Part shown: positions 1 through 7,878 of the stretch, piece by piece
Numbering within the stretch: position 1 is the stretch's first letter
How the letters are laid out: each line of letters begins with the position of its first letter
The notes under the pieces: model-generated
What the model saw: the letters and a program-made list of their open reading frames with translations, nothing else
Databases searched by the model: none
What the model was told of the DNA's origin: nothing
Program-made: the position numbers and the translations under genes
Assembly (NCBI GenBank): GCA_017403155.1
Contig: JAFQOP010000014.1
Coordinates: forward strand, 185,677 to 249,676
Source: Clostridia bacterium
GTDB taxonomy: Bacteria; Bacillota; Clostridia; Oscillospirales; CAG-272
Direction of reading: 5' to 3'
DNA: 64,000 nucleotides

Positions 1-846
1 AGTCGAGATTGGCTCAAGATTGTCAAGACGGGCGAGGCGAGAAGCAAGATACGCCAATGGTTTAAGAAAGAAAAGAAGGCAGAGAATATCGTTGTCGGCA
101 AGTCGGAGGTGGAAAAGGAAATCCGACGCATCGACAAAACAATAACAGACGCACAGATTCTTGACATTGTTACCACCGTTGCCAAGCGCATAGGCATAAA
201 CTCTGCTGAGGATTTTTACAACACTCTCGGCTTCGGTGGCATATCCATAACGCGCTTTATTCCCAAATTCAAGGAAGAGATTGAAAAAATAAACATCGCC
301 CTTGGCACAAAGACTCCGACGCAGGAGGAGGAGCTATCTAAGATTCAGGCGTCAACCAAGCGTCTGCGCACAGGTAGCGGCATAATAATAGACGGAGAGG
401 CAGGCTGCCAGGTTAAGTTTGCCAAGTGCTGCAATCCTCTTCCGGGTGATAAAATCGTCGGATTTATCACGCGCGGCTTTGGTGTATCTATACACAAAAC
501 GGATTGTCCCAACGTCAGCGCCTCCCGTCACAATGAGGAAAACCTGTCCCGTTGGGTAAGGGCAGAGTGGGAAAGGTCCGAGAATCTGACCGCATCTAAC
601 GGTATTTATGAGGCACATCTGCAAATTATCGCAGAGGACGGTATTGGCGTGCTTGCCGCTATTTCTATGGCGCTTGCTGATATGAAGGTATCAATTTCCC
701 AAATCAATACTCAGCCGCAGAAAAACGGCGATATGATTATTAACCTTCATATAGGCTGCAAGAGCACCTCTCACTTCGACTCTATTGTATCCAGACTCCG
801 CTCGATATCCTCGGTTATATCGGTATCCCGCGGCTTCTCTCATTGA
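1..846 (+). CDS. relA: RelA/SpoT (p)ppGpp synthetase/hydrolase, C-terminal part
   Basis: This is the 3' end of a bifunctional stringent-response enzyme; the frame is open from base 1, so the hydrolase, synthetase and most of the TGS domain lie upstream of the window. The first residues (SRDWLKIVKTGEARSKIRQW) match the end of the TGS region. They are followed by a conserved Cys-rich segment (KFAKCCNPLPGD, then HKTDCPN) and a C-terminal ACT domain (AHLQIIAEDGIGVLAAIS onward). These regulatory domains sense ribosome state in the family. About 281 codons are present out of the usual 730-780. dtd follows almost without a gap, the common Firmicutes order. An internal GTG at 109 could be mistaken for the start, but homology extends upstream of it. 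Confidence 0.95.
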   Translation, partial: SRDWLKIVKTGEARSKIRQWFKKEKKAENIVVGKSEVEKEIRRIDKTITDAQILDIVTTVAKRIGINSAEDFYNTLGFGGISITRFIPKFKEEIEKINIALGTKTPTQEEELSKIQASTKRLRTGSGIIIDGEAGCQVKFAKCCNPLPGDKIVGFITRGFGVSIHKTDCPNVSASRHNEENLSRWVRAEWERSENLTASNGIYEAHLQIIAEDGIGVLAAISMALADMKVSISQINTQPQKNGDMIINLHIGCKSTSHFDSIVSRLRSISSVISVSRGFSH

Positions 847-854
847 GGTGCGGT

Positions 855-1319
855 ATGATAGCAGTATTGCAAAGAGCCTTCAGCGCCACGGTATATGCAG
901 ACGGCGAATTCAGCGGAAGCATCGGAAGAGGACTCTATATCCTCCTCGGTGTTCAGAAGGGAGACAGTGAGCTTGATGCACTTAACCTTGCTGAAAAAAT
1001 AGCAAAATTAAGGATATTCTCTGACGAAAAAGGCAAAATGAATCTGTCGGTAAATGATATTGACGGAGAAATTCTCGTTGTTTCAAATTTTACCCTAAGT
1101 GCTAACTACGCCCACGGCAACAGGCCCGATTATCTGTCTGCTGCCGCACCGGCTGATGCTAAGCGACTTTACGACTACTTTGTCAGCCTTTGTGCACAAA
1201 GAGTAAGAAAATGTGCTACCGGCTCATTCGGCGCCGATATGCGCACAGAGCTTGTTACAGACGGACCTGTAACCATCGTTATGGATTCAACAGTGCTCTC
1301 AAAAAAAGGGAAAGGATAA
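855..1319 (+). CDS. dtd: D-aminoacyl-tRNA deacylase
   Basis: The product hydrolyses D-amino acids (and glycine mischarged on tRNA-Ala) from tRNA in the cytosol, a proofreading role. The 154-residue length is typical. The family motif around the catalytic threonine is seen as VSNFTLSAN (usual SQFTLYAD), followed by NRPDY and the C-terminal Gly-Pro segment FGADM...TDGPVTIVMDS. I chose ATG 855, preceded by GAGGTGCGG; an in-frame TTG at 843 overlaps the relA stop but would add residues before the conserved MIAVLQRA start. It lies between relA and hemZ, probably in one transcript. Confidence 0.93.
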   Translation: MIAVLQRAFSATVYADGEFSGSIGRGLYILLGVQKGDSELDALNLAEKIAKLRIFSDEKGKMNLSVNDIDGEILVVSNFTLSANYAHGNRPDYLSAAAPADAKRLYDYFVSLCAQRVRKCATGSFGADMRTELVTDGPVTIVMDSTVLSKKGKG

Positions 1320-1327
1320 GAGCTTAT

Positions 1328-2842
1328 ATGATACTTCACGTCGAGGGAAACATAAATCAGTATTACGTTCAAACGCTTTGTCTTATATTTTTCCCCGGCT
1401 CCACCTTTGGCGAGAATGAGAAGAGCGGGGAGGGCGTTCCCGAGGTAAGTGTTAGCGTGTTCAGCGACAAGGATGGCACCTCGGAAACTGCATACGTTTC
1501 CATAAAGCTCAACGACAGGGTCAGCGAAGCTACCGAAACGGTCAGCCGCAGTGAGGAAATCACCATCGCTACCCATGCGACGATTGCCGTCGGACGCGCT
1601 ATGTTTGCGGCAGGCAAGGAGCTGATGGGACATATCCCGCCCTGGGGAATTCTTACAGGTGTGCGACCTGCCAAGGTTGCAAGCTCTCTTTTATACAGCG
1701 GCAAGGGAATAATCAAAACCCGCCGAATATTGAGAGACGAGTATTTCCTCAACCCCCAGAAGGCAGCTCTTGCCACCTCCGTTGCCTCGACAGAAATAAA
1801 GCTTACCAAAAAGCTGCCGAAAAACGGCTGCTCTATATACATATCAATCCCATTCTGCCCGTCAAGGTGCGCATATTGCAGCTTTGTCTCGGTAACTACT
1901 CCCAGACTCTTGGCTATGATTGACGAGTATCTCGATTTTATGCTTGAGGATCTTCAGTCCACCTTCGATCTCATAAGAGAGCTCGGACTGAAGCTGCAAA
2001 CCGTCTATATAGGCGGAGGTACTCCGACCACCCTCTCAACCGCACAGCTAAAAAGAATTTTCAAGAAGATAAAGAAGAATATTGATACAAGCGAGCTGCT
2101 CGAGTTTACTCTTGAGGCAGGACGCCCTGATACAATAACGGCGGATAAGCTTGCCGCCGCGAAGGAATACGGAGTTACGAGGATAAGTGTAAATCCTCAA
2201 ACGCTAAGCGACGATCTTCTTAAAGAAATCGGCAGAAAGCATACAACCGAGGACTTCTACCGCGCATTTGCGCTTGCAAAGAAGAGTGGCATACGGGATA
2301 TAAACGTTGACCTCATTGCAGGACTGCCCGGTGATGATTTCAAAAACTTCTCAGAAACAGTAGATAAAATAATAGAGCTTGCCCCCACAAATCTGACCGT
2401 ACATACCTTCAGCGTAAAAAAAGCTGCAGATATACTTAAAAAGGGAAGAAAGATTTATGCGCTTTCGGGTATAGATGCTGCAAAAAGTGTCTCATATTCA
2501 CAGCTAAAGGCAAAATTTGCAGGCTATAAGCCGTATTATATGTACCGACAGAAGAACACTGTCGGAAATCTCGAGAACGTAGGCTTCTCGGTTGAGGGGC
2601 ACGAGGGAATGTACAACATCCTTATGATGGAGGATATCCAGACGATATTCGCCGTCGGTGCAAGCGCTGTAACAAAGCTTGTCCATAGAAAGGGTGAGGG
2701 GGATACGTTGATAGAGCGCATCTTCAATCCAAAATATCCGTATGAATATTTAAGGAAGAAAAAAGCAATAAAGGACGGTACTGAGACCGAGCAAAAATCC
2801 GTTGCAGACAAGGTGCGAGAGTTCTATTACAATATTATATAA
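1328..2842 (+). CDS. hemZ: HemZ-type oxygen-independent coproporphyrinogen oxidase-like radical SAM protein
   Basis: This is a radical SAM enzyme of the HemN/HemW/HemZ group. The [4Fe-4S] binding motif CPSRCAYCSF is a CX3CX2C preceded by IPFCP, and GGTPTTLS is the conserved glycine-rich SAM segment. The N-terminal extension of about 170 residues (with HIPPWGILTGVRPAKV) is typical of HemZ, the second coproporphyrinogen dehydrogenase-like protein of Firmicutes. Length is 504 residues from ATG 1328, which follows an AAAGGA-like site; upstream in-frame codons run through dtd and are not used. Other heme genes are not visible here, so the true substrate is uncertain; HemW-type heme chaperone activity is an alternative. 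A strong terminator follows directly. Confidence 0.85.
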   Translation: MILHVEGNINQYYVQTLCLIFFPGSTFGENEKSGEGVPEVSVSVFSDKDGTSETAYVSIKLNDRVSEATETVSRSEEITIATHATIAVGRAMFAAGKELMGHIPPWGILTGVRPAKVASSLLYSGKGIIKTRRILRDEYFLNPQKAALATSVASTEIKLTKKLPKNGCSIYISIPFCPSRCAYCSFVSVTTPRLLAMIDEYLDFMLEDLQSTFDLIRELGLKLQTVYIGGGTPTTLSTAQLKRIFKKIKKNIDTSELLEFTLEAGRPDTITADKLAAAKEYGVTRISVNPQTLSDDLLKEIGRKHTTEDFYRAFALAKKSGIRDINVDLIAGLPGDDFKNFSETVDKIIELAPTNLTVHTFSVKKAADILKKGRKIYALSGIDAAKSVSYSQLKAKFAGYKPYYMYRQKNTVGNLENVGFSVEGHEGMYNILMMEDIQTIFAVGASAVTKLVHRKGEGDTLIERIFNPKYPYEYLRKKKAIKDGTETEQKSVADKVREFYYNII

Positions 2843-2851
2843 TAATAAATG

Positions 2852-2888
2852 AAAGAGTTTGCTAATATAATTTAGTGAACTCTTTTTT
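2852..2888 (+). terminator. Intrinsic terminator between hemZ and spoVB
   Basis: A 14-bp stem with two G-T pairs (2852-2865 with 2872-2885), a 6-nt loop reading TATAAT, and a T run to 2888. It ends only 5 nt before the ribosome-binding site of the next gene. Confidence 0.8.
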
Positions 2889-2902
2889 ATTTGGAAGTGG
2901 CT

Positions 2903-4465
2903 ATGCAGGGCAAAAACAACACATTTTTTAAGGGAGCGCTCTCGCTCTCCGTATCAGCAATTATATTAAAGGTAATAGGACTTATATATAAGGTCCCCCT
3001 CTCCTACATCCTTGGCGACGAGGGAATGGGATACTTCAATTCGGCATATACGGTTTATACATTCTTTTATCTTATCGGCACGGCGGGAATACCAAAGGCA
3101 ATATCCATCGTCGTGGCACGCACCGATTCAGAATCCGAGGATATATCTTATCGCATATACAAGGTCTGCCTTATATTTTTTGGCGCTTTTGGTGCTTTGT
3201 TATCTATTGTTTTCTTTTTATTAAGCTCTTGCTTTTCAACTGAAATCGGTAATAACGGTGCACTGTTTTCTATGTATTCAATAACCCCGTCCATACTCTT
3301 TGTCTGCGCCTCCGGTGTTGCTCGAGGCTACCTCAGCGGAAGGCTGAGATTTGTCCCGATTGCAATTTCGGAGCTTATTTCAGGTACTGTAAAGCTTTTC
3401 CTTGGACTTGCGCTTGCATACTATGCCGACAGCCGGGGATATTCTTTGCCCGTAATCAGTGCATATACAATTTTCGGCATCACGGTCGGCTCATTTTTGA
3501 GTCTGGTTTTCTTGCTTGCATCCATACGCGGTAGGGAGGTGCAGGGAGGAATTAAAATCAAATTTTGGATAACAATAAGAGAGATCGTTGGAATAGCGTT
3601 ACCCATTACTGTTGCATCCTCCGTTTCAGGCATTGCAGCAATGCTCGATCTAGGTTTGATTATGCGCGGCTTGGTCGCAAACGGCTACTCCACGGGAGTT
3701 TCCACGATACTTTACGGAAATTATACAACACTCGCCCTTCCCATGTTTTCCCTCGTTGCAACGGTGATAACTCCGATATCTGCAGCATTGATGCCATCAT
3801 TAACACGCTCTGTTTCGAAGAAAGATATAAAAGGTGGGATTGAAAAAATAAAAGGCTCGCTTTCTTTTATCTATTTCATCTCTATTCCGTGCGCCTTTTT
3901 TTACTTCTTCTTTCCGAGGCAGATTCTCTCCGTTATATTCGAGGAGGGTAGCGCGATACTCGGGGCCTCCTTGCTTTCCTGCATCGCTCCGTCGCTGATC
4001 ATTCTCGGTCCGTTAACTGTTATGAACACCTTGCTTGAGGCAGAGGGCAGGGTAATGCTGCCCGTAATCTCACTAACTCTCGGCTCACTGACAAAGCTCG
4101 TTAGCTGCACGTGCCTTATATCCGTCGATTCGATAGGTATTCTCGCCGCACCGATAAGCACACTGATTTCATATTCTGTGTCATTTATAATTTCATATTT
4201 TGCCATAAAGCGCTCCTCATTTGGCAGCATAAGAATATTTAAAGGCTCAATTATCCCCATCTTTTTGTCTGCTTTCGCATCATTGCTCGGGCTTTTCATC
4301 TTTCCACACCTAAATACGTGCTTAACAAAAATGGCATCTTGCACAATACTTTTGTTAATTTTAGGCTTCACTTATCTGTTTTTTTCATTGATATTATCAA
4401 AAAACACACGTACAATTCTCCTAAACTTTGTCAATTTACACAAAAACGGCACAAACCACTTATAA
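2903..4465 (+). CDS. spoVB: Stage V sporulation protein B-like lipid flippase (MATE/MOP superfamily)
   Basis: A polytopic membrane protein of 520 residues with about 14 hydrophobic segments. The N-terminus (KGALSLSVSAIILKVIGLIYKVPL, read in two overlapping pieces) and the LGDEGMGYFNSAYTVYTF segment are typical of SpoVB and related polysaccharide-biosynthesis exporters. In spore formers SpoVB is needed for cortex peptidoglycan, probably as a lipid II-type flippase in the mother cell. I chose ATG 2903 because GGAAG lies 5 nt upstream; TTG 2891 and GTG 2897 are in frame but contain that site. It stands alone behind a terminator hairpin. The family is large (MurJ, Wzx), so the SpoVB assignment rests on sequence feel and the sporulation context. 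Confidence 0.85.
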   Translation: MQGKNNTFFKGALSLSVSAIILKVIGLIYKVPLSYILGDEGMGYFNSAYTVYTFFYLIGTAGIPKAISIVVARTDSESEDISYRIYKVCLIFFGAFGALLSIVFFLLSSCFSTEIGNNGALFSMYSITPSILFVCASGVARGYLSGRLRFVPIAISELISGTVKLFLGLALAYYADSRGYSLPVISAYTIFGITVGSFLSLVFLLASIRGREVQGGIKIKFWITIREIVGIALPITVASSVSGIAAMLDLGLIMRGLVANGYSTGVSTILYGNYTTLALPMFSLVATVITPISAALMPSLTRSVSKKDIKGGIEKIKGSLSFIYFISIPCAFFYFFFPRQILSVIFEEGSAILGASLLSCIAPSLIILGPLTVMNTLLEAEGRVMLPVISLTLGSLTKLVSCTCLISVDSIGILAAPISTLISYSVSFIISYFAIKRSSFGSIRIFKGSIIPIFLSAFASLLGLFIFPHLNTCLTKMASCTILLLILGFTYLFFSLILSKNTRTILLNFVNLHKNGTNHL

Positions 4466-4511
4466 ATAAAGCCGAATTTTGTTTTTGAGGACGGAAAAAT
4501 ATACAAATCCC

Positions 4512-4540
4512 TTGAAATCGGGGGCAAATCTTGCTATAAT
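4512..4540 (+). promoter_or_regulatory. SigA promoter of the HU operon
   Basis: TTGAAA at 4512-4517 and TATAAT at 4535-4540 with a 17-bp spacer; the start codon of the HU gene is 35 nt downstream with GAAAGGA as ribosome-binding site. A weak GC stem with scattered T residues around 4440-4485 may end the spoVB transcript. Confidence 0.85.
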
Positions 4541-4575
4541 TAATATATCTTAAATTAAAAGAAAGGACGTTCATT

Positions 4576-4851
4576 ATGAACAAGACAGAACTCGTAAACG
4601 TTGTTGCTGCCGAGACCGGCGCGCAGAAGAAGGCAGTTGACGCTATCATCTCCGCTACTCTCGAGGCTATCACCGCTGCTCTCAAGGAGGGTGACAAGGT
4701 TTCTCTTATTGGCTTCGGTACCTTTGAGGTTAAGGAAGCTGCTGAGAGAGAGGGCCGCAACCCCAAGACCGGCGAGACCATCAAGATCGCTGCATCAAAG
4801 AGACCCGCTTTCACTGCATCCAAGGTTCTCAAGGACGAGGTTAACGCATAA
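4576..4851 (+). CDS. hup: DNA-binding protein HU
   Basis: A 91-residue histone-like protein that bends and compacts DNA as a dimer. The start MNKTELVNVVAAETG, the central GFGTFEVKE and the DNA-binding arm GRNPKTGETIKIAASKRPAF are textbook HU. It is first in an operon with rqcP (5-nt gap), a common arrangement in Clostridia and Bacilli. A near-consensus SigA promoter and strong ribosome-binding site suggest constitutive high expression. Codon use is strongly biased towards major codons. Confidence 0.97.
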   Translation: MNKTELVNVVAAETGAQKKAVDAIISATLEAITAALKEGDKVSLIGFGTFEVKEAAEREGRNPKTGETIKIAASKRPAFTASKVLKDEVNA

Positions 4852-4856
4852 GCTCA

Positions 4857-5153
4857 ATGCGTCTTGACAAATTTCTCAAGGTTTCACGCTTGATAAAGCG
4901 ACGCACAGTCGCCAACGATGCCTGCGACTCACAGAGAGTGTGGGTAAACGGCAAGCAGACTAAGCCGTCCTATGACGTCAATGTCGGCGATGAAATTAAA
5001 ATTTCTTTCGGAACAAAGCTTGTAACCGTTAAGGTGCTTGACATCAGAGAGACTACCAAAAAGTCTGAAGCTGTCGGTATGTATGAGATAATAGCCGAAG
5101 AAGTATGTGGTATTTTTTCACGAGAAAATCCTATTGATCCTGTGGATAAGTAG
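4857..5153 (+). CDS. rqcP: S4-domain ribosome quality control protein RqcP (YabO)
   Basis: A 98-residue S4 RNA-binding protein. MRLDKFLKVSRLIKRRTVAND and RVWVNGKQTKPSYDVNVGDE are the S4 fold with the loop that contacts 23S rRNA and tRNA. In Firmicutes RqcP works with RqcH on stalled large subunits to drive C-terminal alanine tailing. It is only 5 nt downstream of the HU gene and followed by yabP and yabQ, matching the conserved order yabO-yabP-yabQ. An Hsp15-type heat-shock protein is the other S4 option, but length and context favour RqcP. Confidence 0.92.
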   Translation: MRLDKFLKVSRLIKRRTVANDACDSQRVWVNGKQTKPSYDVNVGDEIKISFGTKLVTVKVLDIRETTKKSEAVGMYEIIAEEVCGIFSRENPIDPVDK

Positions 5154-5182
5154 GCATATTTTTAATAAAAATCACATATTCT
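5154..5182 (+). promoter_or_regulatory. Candidate SigE-type sporulation promoter of yabP-yabQ
   Basis: GCATATT (5154-5160) and CATATTCT (5175-5182), 14 bp apart, resemble the mother-cell SigE elements CATATT and CATACAAT. The -10 lies in the left arm of the terminator hairpin 5167-5208, so transcription would start at or just past the loop. yabPQ is SigE-controlled in Bacillus. Inference, not proven. Confidence 0.5.
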
Positions 5183-5208
5183 TTCCCAGAGTATGTGATT
5201 TTTATTTT
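5167..5208 (+). terminator. Intrinsic terminator between rqcP and yabP
   Basis: A 16-bp stem (5167-5182 with 5188-5203, one G-T pair), loop TTCCC, followed by T-rich sequence to 5208. It separates the housekeeping HU-rqcP pair from the sporulation genes and ends next to the CGGAGG ribosome-binding site of yabP. Confidence 0.85.
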
Positions 5209-5221
5209 CTCGGAGGCTATT

Positions 5222-5491
5222 ATGGTAGCACAGACGCCACAACATCATCAGCAATTATATCTGAAGGACAGAAAAGCTCTCACTCTTGACGCAGTAAAAT
5301 CCGTAAAGGACTTTACGGAGTCGCAGCTGATTGTCGACACGGAGCTCGGCACGGTATACATAGAGGGAGAAGAACTGAAAATCGAAAGCTTATCTAAGGA
5401 AAATGCGTCTATCCTCGTAACGGGTAATATAAGCGGATTTTACTACAAATCACAGAAACCGCGACGCAGCATCTTTTCAAGGAAGGATTAA
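5222..5491 (+). CDS. yabP: Sporulation protein YabP
   Basis: An 89-residue protein of the YabP/YqfC family. Recognisable segments are LTLDAVKSVKDFTESQLIVDT and LGTVYIEGEELKIESLS, ending in a GNISGFYY stretch. YabP is made in the mother cell during sporulation; its biochemical role is not established. ATG 5222 follows CGGAGG by 6 nt; an upstream in-frame start would lie inside the hairpin. It overlaps yabQ by one base, so the two are translationally coupled. Confidence 0.92.
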   Translation: MVAQTPQHHQQLYLKDRKALTLDAVKSVKDFTESQLIVDTELGTVYIEGEELKIESLSKENASILVTGNISGFYYKSQKPRRSIFSRKD

Positions 5492-6093
5492 TGCTTTATT
5501 TTGATTTTTCGGAGCTTGCTCTTTCCTGCCTTTATTCCTTTCTTTTCGGATTATTTGCTGCAGGCATATATGCATCCCTTTCTGTTATAAACAGGTATAC
5601 CGTTCTCCTTCTGCGTCTGCCGTTCAGTGCGCTTTTTGCTCGCTCGAGGGAAGTCTCCGATACAAGCAAAAAAGAAGGAGCCCACCACGTAAGGCTTTGG
5701 ACAGAAATATTTGATTTCATTTTCTTTACAGTTGTCGGGATAGCATTTATCCTTTTGCTCTACGTATCGCTTGACGGAATACCGAGAATACATTTTTTTA
5801 TCCTTTCTTTGCTCGGCTTTTTCCTTTCGCGAGCAACAATGGGCAGATTTTTTACTGCAGCATTCGATCTTATCCTATCAAATCTTTACAGATTCTGTTA
5901 TTTTGCTCTGTATATTGCCTTTGCACCCGTACGTTATATAGCTAAGGTGCTAAGTCACTTGTGCATGCCGATAATACACCGCCTGTACAGAGCGACTCTC
6001 TCGTATAGATATAAAAGAATGCTAAAAGTAAAAATACGAAATACCAAAAAATTATTGAATAAACTTTGCAATCCAGCCAACATTTTTTTCTAA
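5491..6093 (+). CDS. yabQ: Sporulation membrane protein YabQ
   Basis: A 200-residue membrane protein with an N-terminal hydrophobic segment (ALSCLYSFLFGLFAAGIYA), two more near residues 72-112, and a basic C-terminal tail (YKRMLKVKIRNTKKLLNKL). YabQ localises to the forespore membranes and is needed for cortex formation in Bacillus. The sequence itself is poorly conserved, so the call depends on topology, length and the HU-rqcP-yabP-yabQ order; its ATG shares a base with the yabP stop codon. Confidence 0.82.
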   Translation: MLYFDFSELALSCLYSFLFGLFAAGIYASLSVINRYTVLLLRLPFSALFARSREVSDTSKKEGAHHVRLWTEIFDFIFFTVVGIAFILLLYVSLDGIPRIHFFILSLLGFFLSRATMGRFFTAAFDLILSNLYRFCYFALYIAFAPVRYIAKVLSHLCMPIIHRLYRATLSYRYKRMLKVKIRNTKKLLNKLCNPANIFF

Positions 6094-6109
6094 TTCGACA
6101 TCACCTATG

Positions 6110-6118
6110 TGCTAGAAT
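6110..6118 (+). promoter_or_regulatory. Possible extended -10 promoter of the glycogen operon
   Basis: TGCTAGAAT forms an extended -10 element 28 nt before the first glycogen gene; no good -35 hexamer is seen 17 bp upstream. Confidence 0.4.
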
Positions 6119-6145
6119 GGAACAAAAAGTGCTGAAAGGACTGTT

Positions 6146-7867
6146 ATGACAGATAAATTAAGCATCAACGAGGAGCTTTTTCACAAAGGGGAGCTTTACT
6201 CCGCAGAGAGCTATCTCGGATGCAGCTTTGTAAAAAAACGCGACGAATATATTTATACATTCCGCACCTATGCCCCAAATGCAGAGGCAGTGCATCTTGC
6301 CTCGGATTACAACGGCTGGGCAGACTCTCTTATCCCTCTGTCAAAAAACGAGTCGGGAATATGGGAATGTAAGGTTATATCCTCATTTACCCTCGAGGGA
6401 TACGCATATAAATACGTAATACGCGCAAAAGGAACATCCGTATACAAGGGTGATCCGTATGCAAAATACTCAAAGGGAGGCAGCGACGGCGCCTCCGTAA
6501 TATGGACAAGCTCCTTCGCTTGGACGGATGGAGAGTGGCTGAGTGCTCGCGCAAATCAGGCAAAAAATGCAAAAAGCACACTCTCTTTACCTCTGAATGC
6601 ATATGCCGTGTATCCTTCGGACTTCACCGGGTTTGAGGGTGAGAAGCATCCAAGCTATCGTGAGCTTGCATCCTCCCTCGTTCCGTATATAAGATATATG
6701 GGCTATACTCACCTCAGGCTTCTCTGTGCTTTAAACACCGACGGCGACCCGGATGGGGGCGGCATGTTTTCCACAGCATATCGCCACGGAACACCTGATG
6801 ATCTCAAATATCTTGTAAACGAGCTTCATAAGTTCGGCATTGGCATCATCCTCGATTGGAATGCCACTCATCTGACTGACACCGAGTGGAGTGCACGCTG
6901 CTTTGACGGAGCATATCTCTACGAATCTCCGAGCGTTCCCGGAAGAATCGACACCTCGCAGCCCGAAAGCATCTCATTCGTGCTCTCAAGTCTATCGTAT
7001 GCACTCAGGGAGTATCATTCCGACGGCATTTGTATCAAGGGCTTGGACAGAGCCAATGAAGCCGATAGGGCACTGCTCGACAGAATTTCTGCTCTGGCAA
7101 AAAAGGAATTCAGGGACGTTATTTTCATTTCGGATTTTCAACCCGAGAGTGGAGGCGCGCAAAATCTCATTCGCAGCTCGTCATATTCGGATAATGTGGC
7201 AGACTACCTAGCCACAGATCCGCTCTATCGCGCAAGCAAGCATGCAGCTATCACGGATATCCCACTCGGCTCTATATCTCACCTTGACAGAAGGAGTGCG
7301 GCGGGCAGGTCAGAGTCTATTGTAAGCAGCATTCACGGCTCATACGATGACAAATTCCGTCAGCTAAGGACGGTGATGCTGTACCATATGTGCCTCCCGG
7401 TTAAGAAGGAAGCCTTTATGGGTCACGAATTTGCCAGATTCTCCGACTGGGAAAAGGGTAGGGCGCTCGAATGGTTTATGCTGGGCTATCCGGCACACAA
7501 GAAAATGCGTCAGTACGTCTGTGCGCTAAACAGATTTTACGTAAAATCTCCCGAGCTCTGGCAATTGGACGGCGAGGAAGGCTTTGTGCTCATTTCCTCC
7601 TCCGAAAAGTGCTGCACGGCAGTTATAAAGCGAAAATCGCACGATTCGCATCTTTTTGTTGCCATAAACATGTCCGGAATTAGTCAGTGCGTAACCATAC
7701 CCTCTGATGGCAAGCTTCAGTGCGTATTCTCCTCCGAGGAGAATATGACGAGTGAGCGCACGACTGAAATCAGCGAAAACGGACAAAGCTATATCAAGGT
7801 ATCTCTTTTGCCCTATTCGGCAAGGATATATAAGCCTCTTCAAGTCAATAATAAAATTATTCTATAA
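6146..7867 (+). CDS. Branching-enzyme (GlgB)-like protein without GH13 catalytic residues
   Basis: An intact 573-residue protein related to 1,4-alpha-glucan branching enzyme. Residues about 35-115 form a CBM48-type domain ([18 protein letters not shown]), followed by a GH13 barrel and a C-terminal beta domain. Region I is kept (DWNATHL, about 237). Region II, normally DGLRVDAV with the nucleophile, reads DGICIKGL, with Lys298 where Asp should be. Region III (AEES) reads ISDF, and the region IV HDEVVHG segment is missing through a deletion of about 16 residues before FRQLR. The end of the barrel ([12 protein letters not shown]) still matches GlgB. It is the first gene of the glycogen operon, 11 nt before glgC. 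I infer a non-catalytic glycogen-binding or regulatory protein. It is shorter than active GlgB (about 630-730). Confidence 0.82.
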   Translation: MTDKLSINEELFHKGELYSAESYLGCSFVKKRDEYIYTFRTYAPNAEAVHLASDYNGWADSLIPLSKNESGIWECKVISSFTLEGYAYKYVIRAKGTSVYKGDPYAKYSKGGSDGASVIWTSSFAWTDGEWLSARANQAKNAKSTLSLPLNAYAVYPSDFTGFEGEKHPSYRELASSLVPYIRYMGYTHLRLLCALNTDGDPDGGGMFSTAYRHGTPDDLKYLVNELHKFGIGIILDWNATHLTDTEWSARCFDGAYLYESPSVPGRIDTSQPESISFVLSSLSYALREYHSDGICIKGLDRANEADRALLDRISALAKKEFRDVIFISDFQPESGGAQNLIRSSSYSDNVADYLATDPLYRASKHAAITDIPLGSISHLDRRSAAGRSESIVSSIHGSYDDKFRQLRTVMLYHMCLPVKKEAFMGHEFARFSDWEKGRALEWFMLGYPAHKKMRQYVCALNRFYVKSPELWQLDGEEGFVLISSSEKCCTAVIKRKSHDSHLFVAINMSGISQCVTIPSDGKLQCVFSSEENMTSERTTEISENGQSYIKVSLLPYSARIYKPLQVNNKIIL

Positions 7868-7878
7868 GGAGAAAAGTT

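Noticed and set aside
6146..7867. Frameshifted remnant of glgB (pseudogene)
   Set aside because: The frame is uninterrupted over 573 codons with good ribosome-binding site and normal codon use; changes are at specific active-site motifs, which fits a maintained pseudoenzyme better than decay.
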